Origin: Caryophanales bacterium UBA4869
GTDB taxonomy: Bacteria; Bacillota_I; Bacilli_A; RFN20; CAG-288
Length of the DNA stretch: 14,567 nt
Assembly (NCBI GenBank): GCA_002399505.1
Contig: DHDT01000004.1
Span: forward strand, 11,641 to 26,207
Direction: 5' to 3'
Shown: positions 1-6,579 of the stretch, piece after piece
Layout: each line of letters begins with the position of its first letter
Numbering within the stretch: the stretch's first letter is position 1
Notes under the pieces: model-generated
Database searches by the model: none
What the model was told of the DNA's origin: nothing
The model's input: the letters and a program-made list of their open reading frames with translations, nothing else
Made by a program: the position numbers and the translations under genes

Positions 1-440
1 GCATCCATTCTAGCCAAAGCTTCATCAACATCCATCGGAGCTAAGCTGAGTTTCTTTCTCTTAACAATCTCGAAGTTTTTCTCAGCTTCATCATCAGCGG
101 CAATCTGCTCCATCATGATGTCTTTTGAGAGAGAGTTCTTCTTGTTGGCTTTGGAGAGCTGAGTTTTCATCTTTCTCATCTGACCTTCTAGCTTTTCAGC
201 CAGCTGGTCAAGACAGCAATAGAAGTCTTCCCCTATAGCCTTGGCACGGAGAGTGAAACCATCAGTTGTCGTGATAGCTGCTTCAACTGCTTTCTGCTCA
301 GAGACGATGGAGATAGTAATCAGACAGTTGAGTTCGCCATTGGCGCGGAAATAGTGTTCTAATCTTCCAATCTTGGCAACAGCGGCATCTTCCATACTCG
401 GAGTCAGACGTACATCTTTGCACACATACTGGAATTTCAT
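1..440 (-). CDS. hpf: Ribosome hibernation-promoting factor, long form (partial)
   Basis: The 5' 146 codons are present; the 3' end lies beyond the left edge. The protein opens MKFQYVCKDVRLTPSMEDAA and has the S30AE (HPF/YfiA) domain over about residues 1-100, with a basic helix around RAKAIGEDFYCCLDQLAEKL. A charged linker follows, and then the start of the C-terminal dimerisation domain (MDVDEALARMD, like the MSVEEAILQM segment of long HPFs). Members bind the 30S decoding centre in stationary phase and dimerise ribosomes into inactive 100S particles. The start at 440 is supported by AAAGGAA about 10 nt upstream and a well-formed promoter before that. It is a single-gene unit here; the upstream decarboxylase ends 137 nt away. 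Confidence 0.93.
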   Translation of the reverse strand, partial: MKFQYVCKDVRLTPSMEDAAVAKIGRLEHYFRANGELNCLITISIVSEQKAVEAAITTTDGFTLRAKAIGEDFYCCLDQLAEKLEGQMRKMKTQLSKANKKNSLSKDIMMEQIAADDEAEKNFEIVKRKKLSLAPMDVDEALARMD

Positions 441-465
441 AAGTGTTGGTTCCTTTCTTTATTTC

Positions 466-501
466 CATTATAATTATAAACCAAATCTTCTGTTCTTTAA
501 A
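466..501 (-). promoter_or_regulatory. Sigma-A-type promoter of hpf
   Basis: On the minus strand, TTTAAA (501-496) is followed by a 17-nt spacer and a perfect TATAAT (478-473). Transcription would start near 466, giving a leader of about 26 nt that contains the AAAGGAA ribosome binding site. The second TATAAT repeat just downstream (TATAATTATAAT) makes the exact start uncertain. Nothing else was recognised in the 441-577 gap; the GCG-TTA-CGC hairpin near 560-570 after the decarboxylase stop is too short to call a terminator. Confidence 0.6.
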
Positions 502-577
502 GCCCTTACATAACTAAAAATAGCGATTACATCAAAGCAATATCAAAATCGAATGTAAGCGTAACGCAACGAGCTGA

Positions 578-2155
578 TTATTTATCAGAAGCATCTTTGT
601 TATTATTCTTAAGTGGATTCAATTCGTCTGACAGATACCAGTTCTTGCGATCGACGATCTTGATCATGCTAGGCTCAGTGTCTTTCAGCACTTCACCGCC
701 TTCCTTTTGGAAGAACTGAATCATTCTGACAGCATCGAGAGATATGACTTCTCCGGGAATGACTATCGGGATTCCAGGCGGATAGGCCATAACAGTTTCT
801 CCTGATATTTCACCCACGGAATCTGAAAGAGGAACAATCAGGTTAGGAGCATCATAGCCGTCTCGGGGTGAGACGACCATCTTCGAATAGGAATAATTAT
901 AACTGAGAGTCTTCTTTCGGTGATTGAGAGAGAAGTGCTTAGCAGACAGTTTCTTCAAACCCATTATCAGGCTATCGATATTTTCCTTAGTCGTGCCGGG
1001 CCCTATCAAAGCCAGGATAACATTGACTTCTCCTAATTCCAGCTGAACATTGGAAGTCTTTCTGATTTCCCGGTAAACTTCATATCCGTACATGCTAAGT
1101 CCAAGTCCAGTCACCTGAATGACAAGCTTTGTGCCATCAGTGTCATAGACTCCGGAGCTGTTCTGTTCCTTGACGTATTCTTTGGAATAGACGTGCATGC
1201 CGGGAATCTGATTGATGAGTTTTCTTGCATATTCAGCCATTTCCAGATTCTTGTGAATCACTCTTTCGCCTTTGAAGTACATCTCTTTTCTGGCAGCATC
1301 CAAAGATGCGATCAGAAGATGATTGGGACTAGTCGAGGAGAACATGGCAAAAGCTCTCTTGATCTCACGGAAATTGACTCGGTCTCCCTGAGAGAGAATC
1401 ATCGAAGTCTGAGTCAGAGAACCGGAGTTCTTGTGCATGCTCATGGCGGTGATGTCAGCACCGGCATCCATAGCCGAACAGGGAAGTTCCTTCGACCAAT
1501 AGAAATTGGAGCCATGAGCTTCATCAGTCATGACGATCATATTTCTTTCGTGAGCGGCTTTGACAATCCCTTTCAAATCAGAGACTACGCCAAAATAGGT
1601 CGGATTTATCACAAAGACTGCCTTAGCTGTCGGATTCTCGTCCATGGCCTTGACCATCTTCTCAAGACTGACACCATTAGCCACGCCCAGTTTTTCATCG
1701 ATATCAGGATCGACGAATATCGGTATGGCACCGCTGACGATGAGGGAATTGATGACTGACTTATGGACGTTGCGGGGAAGAATGACTTTGTCCTTCATAT
1801 CAAGGCAGGCCGTGAACATGGTGAGAATGCCGCCGCTTGTTCCGTTGACACTGAAAAGACAGTGATCGGCATGGCAGGCTTTGGCAGCCAGATCTTCAGC
1901 TTCCTTGATACAGCCTGTCGTATTGTAAAGATTATCTAAGCCGATAGGAGCGTTGACGTCATATTTGAATATTATCGGAGAAACCCGGCGGGAAAGATCA
2001 GTGACAAAGTTCCCCATCTTATGTCCGGGGACATCAAAGCAGACCGGCGAAGACTCAACATACTTGATCAAGGCATCGAGAAAAGGTGTCTTTTTCTGCT
2101 GAGGGTCTTTATTGTTTTCTTCTTTAAGATGACATTCTGATTCGTTTTCGTTCAT
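578..2155 (-). CDS. Orn/Lys/Arg decarboxylase family protein (PLP-dependent)
   Basis: This 525-residue fold-type I PLP enzyme removes the alpha-carboxyl of a basic amino acid to give a polyamine or diamine. Visible features are DVPGHKMGNF at 41-50, the DEAHG segment at 211-215 (Asp contacting the PLP ring nitrogen), SMHKNSGSLTQT at 239-250 with Lys242 as the Schiff-base lysine, and the C-terminal domain motif MAYPPGIPIVIPGE at 456-469. Length matches the shorter Bacillota type (SpeA/Cad-like, about 480-530 aa) that lacks the N-terminal wing domain of E. coli LdcI. Substrate cannot be decided from sequence. No amino-acid/polyamine antiporter lies beside it, so an acid-resistance role is not shown by context. 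It lies downstream of the TSCPD gene and has only a weak Shine-Dalgarno (AAAGA), so its start is the first ATG rather than a proven one. Confidence 0.9.
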   Translation of the reverse strand: MNENESECHLKEENNKDPQQKKTPFLDALIKYVESSPVCFDVPGHKMGNFVTDLSRRVSPIIFKYDVNAPIGLDNLYNTTGCIKEAEDLAAKACHADHCLFSVNGTSGGILTMFTACLDMKDKVILPRNVHKSVINSLIVSGAIPIFVDPDIDEKLGVANGVSLEKMVKAMDENPTAKAVFVINPTYFGVVSDLKGIVKAAHERNMIVMTDEAHGSNFYWSKELPCSAMDAGADITAMSMHKNSGSLTQTSMILSQGDRVNFREIKRAFAMFSSTSPNHLLIASLDAARKEMYFKGERVIHKNLEMAEYARKLINQIPGMHVYSKEYVKEQNSSGVYDTDGTKLVIQVTGLGLSMYGYEVYREIRKTSNVQLELGEVNVILALIGPGTTKENIDSLIMGLKKLSAKHFSLNHRKKTLSYNYSYSKMVVSPRDGYDAPNLIVPLSDSVGEISGETVMAYPPGIPIVIPGEVISLDAVRMIQFFQKEGGEVLKDTEPSMIKIVDRKNWYLSDELNPLKNNNKDASDK

Positions 2156-2160
2156 TTCAG

Positions 2161-2283
2161 TTATTTCTTTAAAGCCTCTTTTATATATTCAGCTTTTATT
2201 CCTCTTAATTCTTCCGTCTCTTCTTTAAGAGCAGAAAAAATTAACTGGGTGTCTTCTCTGAAGAAAGAAACTCCCTCAGGGCC
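2161..2283 (-). other. Open coding-like tail overlapping the TSCPD gene in another frame
   Basis: Forty sense codons run in a single frame from just after a TAA at 2286-2284 to a TAA at 2163-2161. They encode a peptide ending FSALKEETEELRGIKAEY and then IKEALKK. The first half overlaps the 3' end of the TSCPD gene in another frame, and the second half fills the gap before the decarboxylase ATG. No ATG, GTG or TTG start is present in this frame. It may be a C-terminal extension of the TSCPD protein reached by a frameshift (real, or an assembly error), a gene remnant, or chance reading of A/G-rich DNA. No function is proposed. Confidence 0.25.
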
Positions 2284-2513
2284 TTAGCCATCTGGTCAGG
2301 ACAGGAAGTATTCTTGAATCCGCATTTGATGCCATCGAGTTTTTCAATGACATCCTGAGCCTTCATTCCGATAATCAGACTTCGAATACCTTTGAGGTTG
2401 CCGTTACATCCGCCCTGGACCTTCATATCCTTGATGACATTGCTGTCGTCGAGGAGGAAATCCATTCTGACCGAGCAGGTTCCCTTGGGATAATAGACAA
2501 ATGATTTATCCAT
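2241..2513 (-). CDS. TSCPD domain-containing protein
   Basis: A 90-residue protein of the small TSCPD family, named for its C-terminal TSCPD motif (residues 69-73 here). It begins YYPKGTCSVRMDF, and has the conserved QGGCNGNLKGI at 33-43 and IKCGFKNTSCPDQMAKAL at 62-79. Four cysteines (13, 36, 64, 71) suggest metal or Fe-S binding, but that is inference. The same domain occurs at the C-terminus of some anaerobic and B12-dependent ribonucleotide reductases; stand-alone copies have no settled function. ATG at 2513 has AGGA about 9 nt upstream. The gene sits 75 nt downstream of the redox operon, separated by a perfect inverted repeat and a TATATA-rich stretch, so it may have its own promoter. 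The 3' end shows a possible frame problem (see the overlapping entry). Confidence 0.85.
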   Translation of the reverse strand: MDKSFVYYPKGTCSVRMDFLLDDSNVIKDMKVQGGCNGNLKGIRSLIIGMKAQDVIEKLDGIKCGFKNTSCPDQMAKALREFLSSEKTPS

Positions 2514-2541
2514 GTTTTTTATTCCTATATATCTATATATA

Positions 2542-2560
2542 ATGCTATTAAATATAGCAT
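2542..2560. repeat. Perfect 7-bp inverted repeat upstream of the TSCPD gene
   Basis: ATGCTAT-TAAAT-ATAGCAT is a perfect inverted repeat in the 75-nt gap between the Gx-transporter stop and the TSCPD start. It is flanked on the TSCPD side by TATATATAG-like promoter sequence. It could be an operator or a weak transcript-end hairpin; there is no clean T-run after it. A related TGCTA...TAGCA arrangement occurs at 10283-10301 before the DUF1538 gene. Confidence 0.4.
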
Positions 2561-2588
2561 AAATAAACTCGATAGATTACTTAATGTT

Positions 2589-3110
2589 TCAGGTCCTTCT
2601 TTTTCTTTCTTCGACCCGGAAAAAAGAGGGCAGACGCTTGATGAGAATCTTCACCAAAAGGGCCATCAGATAGCCAGTCAGCATGCTTAAAGGGCCAAGG
2701 ATTGTCAGATAGACGAAGATATAGGGTGTCGAGAAGAAAATCGCATAGGCGATCAGCTGGCCGATAGAATGGAAAAGAGCCGAAGAGACCGACAGAGAGT
2801 AGATTGAAGACTTGACGACATAAAAAAGAAGAAGGGAGATGAGAATGGACGAAAGAGACCCTCCGACACTCATAAAGAAAGAAGGACCAAAACCAGTCGA
2901 GATCAAAGCCACTAAAAGGACTCGGACAACGACGACAAAGATAAAGGAAAAGCCGCCGTAATAATAAAGGACAAAGAGAGAGACGATATTAGAAAGCCCC
3001 AGTCTGAATCCCGGTATCGGAAGAAGAGTCGGAATAAAAGACTCCACATAGTGAAGGGCGATAGCCAAGGCGATAAAGAAAGCCAGTGATACCATTCTCC
3101 TTGTTTTCAT
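2589..3110 (-). CDS. Gx transporter family membrane protein (EetB-like; 'heptaprenyl diphosphate synthase component I' family)
   Basis: A very hydrophobic 173-residue protein with about five membrane segments. Family marks are HYVESFIP near residues 20-27, PIPGFRLGLSNIVSLFVLYY at 31-50 (family pattern PIPG-x-K/R-LGLxNIV), VGGSLSSILISL around 82-93, HSIGQLIAY at 114-122, and GPLSMLTGYLMALLVK near 139-154. The family was first annotated as a heptaprenyl diphosphate synthase component, but it looks like an integral-membrane S-component/Gx-type transporter. In Listeria-type extracellular electron transfer loci the homologue is EetB, next to EetA. Here it directly follows the EetA-like gene. I chose the ATG at 3110, just past the previous stop (TGATATG), because family members start M-K-T-R-K-like; an ATG at 3122 would overlap the upstream gene by 11 nt. 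Confidence 0.85.
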   Translation of the reverse strand: MKTRRMVSLAFFIALAIALHYVESFIPTLLPIPGFRLGLSNIVSLFVLYYYGGFSFIFVVVVRVLLVALISTGFGPSFFMSVGGSLSSILISLLLFYVVKSSIYSLSVSSALFHSIGQLIAYAIFFSTPYIFVYLTILGPLSMLTGYLMALLVKILIKRLPSFFRVEERKRRT

Positions 3111-3111
3111 A

Positions 3112-3612
3112 TCAGTTATCATACTCCGGGAAAGAACTGTTGACGATCATGGTCTGGAAGCGATTAGGAAGACAAATCAAAGGAGTATAGGAATTATAGA
3201 CTCTTCCCATATTAGTGCAGACATTGCGGGGAGATTCCTCTTTGGTGATCTGAATGGAATGATCAGAATAGATAGTGACGTCCATCTCATCACCGTAAAA
3301 CTCAAAGTTCTTTCCTTCTCCTAGATACAAAGGACCATCGGTCTTGAGAAAGGCCAGAACTTTAGAACCGGTATCGGGAAATTCGATGGCGGTGTTCTTA
3401 GTGGAATCATTTTTATCCCAAAGAAGAACGTTATCATACTTTATCTCCACGTGGCTGTTATCAGTCCGCGGTCTTGTAAAGACACAGAGCAAAGTAATAA
3501 TAACAACTAAAAGGCCGGAAAGGACAATAACGATCGTGTCCTTTACCGGCTTATAGGTTAAACGGGTATCGCCTACTAAATCGGAAGCAAGCTCGTCTTT
3601 CCTATTTTTCAT
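3112..3612 (-). CDS. NusG domain II-containing membrane-anchored protein (EetA-like)
   Basis: A 166-residue protein with a short basic cytoplasmic N-terminus, one membrane helix (about 26-46), and an exported C-terminal domain. The end carries the NusG domain II signature: EESPRNVCTNMG at 125-136 and PLICLPNRFQTMIV at 144-157, with the family's paired cysteines at 132 and 147. Stand-alone NusG-II proteins of this sort are not transcription factors; they pair with Gx-transporter genes, as EetA does with EetB in flavin-based extracellular electron transfer loci. Here it lies 10 nt downstream of rnfA, in the usual position of rnfB. The Shine-Dalgarno is weak, so it may be translated by coupling with rnfA. 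Its central part (about 50-120) is not recognised. Assignment to the domain is firm; the role within an Rnf-like complex is inferred. Confidence 0.82.
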   Translation of the reverse strand: MKNRKDELASDLVGDTRLTYKPVKDTIVIVLSGLLVVIITLLCVFTRPRTDNSHVEIKYDNVLLWDKNDSTKNTAIEFPDTGSKVLAFLKTDGPLYLGEGKNFEFYGDEMDVTIYSDHSIQITKEESPRNVCTNMGRVYNSYTPLICLPNRFQTMIVNSSFPEYDN

Positions 3613-3622
3613 CTAGTTAAGC

Positions 3623-4195
3623 CTAAAAAGAAAGTCCGTAAGTCGCAAGAGCCAGACAGGCCAGGGAAAGAAGAGCGAGAGGAATGCCTTTGAAATACTT
3701 AGGGGCATTGGAATTGGAAATACGTTCCTGAATAGGAGCAAAGACTAAGACTGCGACTAAGAAACCGATAGGAAGCCCGAAGATATTTCCAAGTACTGTA
3801 GGAAGAGTGCCGTCTTTTAAAACTAAAGTTACTACAGAAAGAGCGACAGAAATACTGGCGGTATTGATGATGATATCAAAGATGCTGTCTTTGAGTTCGT
3901 CAAAGAATCCCTTGAAACAATACTTAGTTATGAAATAGAAGGCGACAGCTAATACGATAGCAAGGACTACGATGATAAAGAGGGTGAAATCGGTAAGAAG
4001 AGCATTGTCTTTGACTAAGGAAAGACCATAGGAGACAAAGCCTAAAATCACAGAAGCGATGAAGTAATAGATGAAGGCGACATACTTTGCCATTCCCTTC
4101 TTTTCAGCCAGAGGCTTATAACCGTTGATTCCTTCTCCTGATATCAGAAGACAGTTGACAAACAGAGAAGAGAAAAATCCAATTAAGAATTCCAT
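3623..4195 (-). CDS. rnfA: Rnf-like electron transport complex subunit A, lacking the Fe-S cysteines
   Basis: A 190-residue membrane protein with six predicted helices of the RnfA/NqrE family. The C-terminal half is clearly conserved: GNIFGLPIGFLVAVLVFAPI at 136-155 and QERISNSNAPKYFKGIPLAL at 156-175, matching RERLxxxxVPxxFRGxxIAL. In standard RnfA the N-terminal helix reads VNNFVLxxFLGxCP and the fourth reads ITTNCAVLG; here these are VNCLLISGEGINGYKP and IIINTASIS, so both cysteines of the membrane 2Fe-2S cluster are replaced (by Gly25 and Thr112). Other cysteines (15, 93, 180) are elsewhere. The start at 4195 is preferred over the longer frame opening at 4243 because AAGGAGG sits 9 nt upstream and the protein then begins at the family's usual place; it lies 4 nt after the rnfE stop. 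Confidence 0.85.
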   Translation of the reverse strand: MEFLIGFFSSLFVNCLLISGEGINGYKPLAEKKGMAKYVAFIYYFIASVILGFVSYGLSLVKDNALLTDFTLFIIVVLAIVLAVAFYFITKYCFKGFFDELKDSIFDIIINTASISVALSVVTLVLKDGTLPTVLGNIFGLPIGFLVAVLVFAPIQERISNSNAPKYFKGIPLALLSLACLALATYGLSF

Positions 4196-4199
4196 GTGA

Positions 4200-4883
4200 C
4201 TAGGCCTCCTTCTTTGATAAGGCTTTGGTTTGGCAGACTTCAACCTTAGTTAAAATCAGATTGTGAAGACCGGCGAAGATTCCTAAGAAGAAGAAACCTC
4301 CGAAGGCTTTTCCAAATGCGCTCATCTTGATGTCGAAGAGATGAATTACAAGCTGAACATTATCACCGGTAGTGAAACTGATTTCGCCGGTAGCAAGGAC
4401 CTCTCTGAACAAGGCGATTAAAAGAAGAGCGAGAAGATAGCCGATTCCTGAGCCTAAAGAATCAGCCAGGGAAGTCAGAGGGTCATTGCTAAGAGCCTGT
4501 TCGCTTTTAGCTAAAACCAAAGAGGAGGTCGCTAAGAAAGGAATGAAGGTGATAACTAATGTATTCTTATAAAGAGCCTCCGAGTCAGCGATAGCCGGGA
4601 AGAAAGCTTTGAGAAGTATCATCTCAAAAGTAACTAAGCCAGCGCTCAGGATAGCAGTGAAGACAAGAGCTTCAGCCTTGCTTAAGTTCTTTCTGAGAAG
4701 AGAGACTAAGACATTGCAGATGACAAGGTTGACAAGTACTAAGATACCAATGACAAAGGCGTTTTCAAGCATCGTCGTACCTAAGACGGCAACTGCCAAT
4801 CCTAAATAGAGAGAGAAAGCCGGATTCTTGAAGAAGAGACCCGTGAGGAAGGACTGACCAAATGATTTTTTAGTGTTTTCCAT
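4200..4883 (-). CDS. rnfE: Rnf-like electron transport complex subunit E, lacking the Fe-S cysteines
   Basis: A 227-residue RnfE/NqrD-family protein with six predicted helices, RnfA's inverted-topology partner. The start SFLTGLFFKNPAFSLYLGLA matches the family's GLxxxNPVFVxxLGLCP, but the cysteine-proline pair is Ala30-Val31. The second site, normally VNCAILGRAEAFA, reads ATSSLVLAKSEQA with Ser121 in place of cysteine. Thus both cysteines that with RnfA coordinate the membrane 2Fe-2S are absent. DSLGSGIGYLLALLLIALFR at 141-160 and EVLATGEI are well conserved. There are only two other cysteines (56 and 217), not at the cluster positions. The gene starts 5 nt after the rnfG stop with AAGGGAG upstream. 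The protein is intact otherwise, so this looks like altered function rather than decay. Confidence 0.87.
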   Translation of the reverse strand: MENTKKSFGQSFLTGLFFKNPAFSLYLGLAVAVLGTTMLENAFVIGILVLVNLVICNVLVSLLRKNLSKAEALVFTAILSAGLVTFEMILLKAFFPAIADSEALYKNTLVITFIPFLATSSLVLAKSEQALSNDPLTSLADSLGSGIGYLLALLLIALFREVLATGEISFTTGDNVQLVIHLFDIKMSAFGKAFGGFFFLGIFAGLHNLILTKVEVCQTKALSKKEA

Positions 4884-4888
4884 TTCCC

Positions 4889-5425
4889 TTATCTCCCTTG
4901 GATATCAGTCAAAGCGGCATCGACAGCTGTCTTCATTGACGCAAAAGTATATTCGGTAGTGACACCGGCCATAATATCAGATGTGCTTCCACCTAAAGTA
5001 TAGCCGACAAAGAGTTTCTTGCTGGCACTGACTTGATCTAAGCCCATTTCATGTTCGTCGATGTTCTTGATGAACTTATAGTAACTGACGACACCGTTTT
5101 TGACACCGATTGAAAATTCGAGTGTTCCGGAAAAGCCCTTAGCTGACTTCAAGTCATAATAGAAGGCTTTGACAGCTGTGTCAGTCAAAGTGACTGAATA
5201 AGCCGACTGGATATATTTGGTCGAAGTGACTTCAAGACCCTTAGCGGCAGTAGGAGTATCATCCTTGAACATCTCCGATACGACTGCGGGTACAGTTCCA
5301 GTTTCGCCTGACGAAGAAGAAGAGTCCTGAGGTTTAGCTGTGCCAAAATAGGCACCTATAGGTAAGGCCACAGCAACGACTGAGACACTGGCAAAGATGA
5401 GAATCTTTTTAACTAAAGAATTCAT
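4889..5425 (-). CDS. rnfG: Rnf-like electron transport complex subunit G (FMN-binding)
   Basis: A 178-residue protein with an N-terminal membrane anchor (about 6-24), a Ser-rich linker (35-40), and an extracytoplasmic FMN-binding domain. The domain signature GFSGTLEFSIGVKNGVV lies at 97-113 and HEMGLDQVS at 125-133. In RnfG, ApbE attaches FMN covalently through phosphate to a threonine in a D-x-x-S/T-G-A-T motif; here the site reads DIMAGVT (150-156), keeping Asp150, Gly154 and Thr156 but with Ala for Ser/Thr and Val for Ala. Flavinylation at Thr156 is therefore plausible but not assured. It overlaps the rnfD stop by 4 nt (ATGA) and has AAGGAGG upstream, so translation is tightly coupled. Confidence 0.86.
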   Translation of the reverse strand: MNSLVKKILIFASVSVVAVALPIGAYFGTAKPQDSSSSSGETGTVPAVVSEMFKDDTPTAAKGLEVTSTKYIQSAYSVTLTDTAVKAFYYDLKSAKGFSGTLEFSIGVKNGVVSYYKFIKNIDEHEMGLDQVSASKKLFVGYTLGGSTSDIMAGVTTEYTFASMKTAVDAALTDIQGR

Positions 5426-6579
5426 ATTCTGACCTCCTTGAGAACTGAAACCAAAGCAGTGGTCTGAGTAAGAGGATGAGTGATGCCAAAGCTTAAGCCG
5501 ATAGCTAAAACAGTAACAGTAAGACAGCCTAAGATAATGGCCGGCTTTCTGACTTCACTGGTACGGCCGACCAAAACCTTGTCGATAAGAGGAGTGAAGG
5601 CATTCATCAATAAGATAGAATAGGCAACGCCTTCAGGATTGTTGGTATAAAGTCTGATTGCCAAAGTGACAATCGCAGCACCTAAGGCAAAGATCATTCT
5701 TCCGCTTCTGGATGTCGGAGTGGTGACAGGATCAGTCAGACAGAAGACAGCTCCAAATAAGACACCGCCCTGCATGACGAAACGAACAGCAAATTCGAAG
5801 CTGTTTGCTCCATAGCCGCCGAAGAGATAAACCAATAAGGCAGCTAAGAAGATAGCGCCGACAAAAGTAAGAGAGGTCCGATAATCGATGATCTTTCTGA
5901 TAGACAGATAGATTCCGGCAATGATAATAAGGAAGGCGAATGTCTCACCTAAAGACCCATAGTAATTTCCTAAGAACATATTGAAGAAAGACAGATTAGA
6001 ATTGATTTCAGTCATAGGCATAGAAGTGATTGAAGCACCGGCGGAGATGACTCCGTTAGGCTTAGAGGCGCCGGGAAGATAAGTAGTCAAATCGCTGGCG
6101 AAACAGATCTGGGCAAAGACACGTCCAAAGATTGCGGGATTGAAGATATTGGAGCCAAAGCCTCCGAAGAGAAGCTTCATGACAAAGGTTGAGATAAAGG
6201 CAGTGACAGCGATTTCCCACCATTCAGGTCCGATAGGAAGAAGAAGGACTAAAAGCAAACCGGATACATAGGAATAAGAGTGGCCGATTTTATAGAAATA
6301 CATCTTCCATCTTTCCTTAGGAGAAAGATGCTTATTGAATAACATCCGTATATTAAAGAGAAAATCTGGAATGACAGAGAAAGCAACACCGATCAATCCA
6401 TTCTGAATGGCATACATGCCATAGGTCACATTGTCGTAATTGATTCCGCCTTTGACAAAATAGAAGATGACGGCAGCAAGATAGATGGCAGCGACACAAA
6501 TAAGAAACTCCATCATCTTTCTGAAAGTAGTATCTTTGCTTCTTACATGCGGAGCTTTTTCAATGCTGTACTTGATCAT
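5422..6579 (-). CDS. rnfD: Rnf-like electron transport complex subunit D
   Basis: A 385-residue polytopic RnfD/NqrB-family subunit. It begins with the typical APHVRSKDTTFRKMM (9-23) and contains KLLFGGFGSNIFNPA at 135-149, GAVFCLTDPVTTPTSRSG near 276-293, and NPEGVAYSILLMNAFTPLID at 314-333, all family landmarks around the membrane-bound flavins. The covalent-FMN motif (usually S/T-G-A-T-P-L) is replaced by AGASITSMPM (180-189), where Ser183 may act as acceptor or the site may be lost. In canonical complexes RnfD passes electrons between RnfG and RnfC flavins and forms part of the ion path. The start codon shares one base with the rnfC stop (TAATG) and has AAGGAGA upstream. Length is slightly above the usual 300-350. 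Confidence 0.9.
   Translation of the reverse strand: MIKYSIEKAPHVRSKDTTFRKMMEFLICVAAIYLAAVIFYFVKGGINYDNVTYGMYAIQNGLIGVAFSVIPDFLFNIRMLFNKHLSPKERWKMYFYKIGHSYSYVSGLLLVLLLPIGPEWWEIAVTAFISTFVMKLLFGGFGSNIFNPAIFGRVFAQICFASDLTTYLPGASKPNGVISAGASITSMPMTEINSNLSFFNMFLGNYYGSLGETFAFLIIIAGIYLSIRKIIDYRTSLTFVGAIFLAALLVYLFGGYGANSFEFAVRFVMQGGVLFGAVFCLTDPVTTPTSRSGRMIFALGAAIVTLAIRLYTNNPEGVAYSILLMNAFTPLIDKVLVGRTSEVRKPAIILGCLTVTVLAIGLSFGITHPLTQTTALVSVLKEVRI

Noticed and set aside
1193..1759. 188-codon plus-strand frame inside the decarboxylase gene
   Set aside because: Shadow of a well-conserved PLP enzyme gene; no family features in its product.
4196..4243. Longer N-terminus for RnfA (16 extra residues overlapping rnfE)
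   Set aside because: The AAGGAGG site is placed for the ATG at 4195, and RnfA proteins begin at that point.
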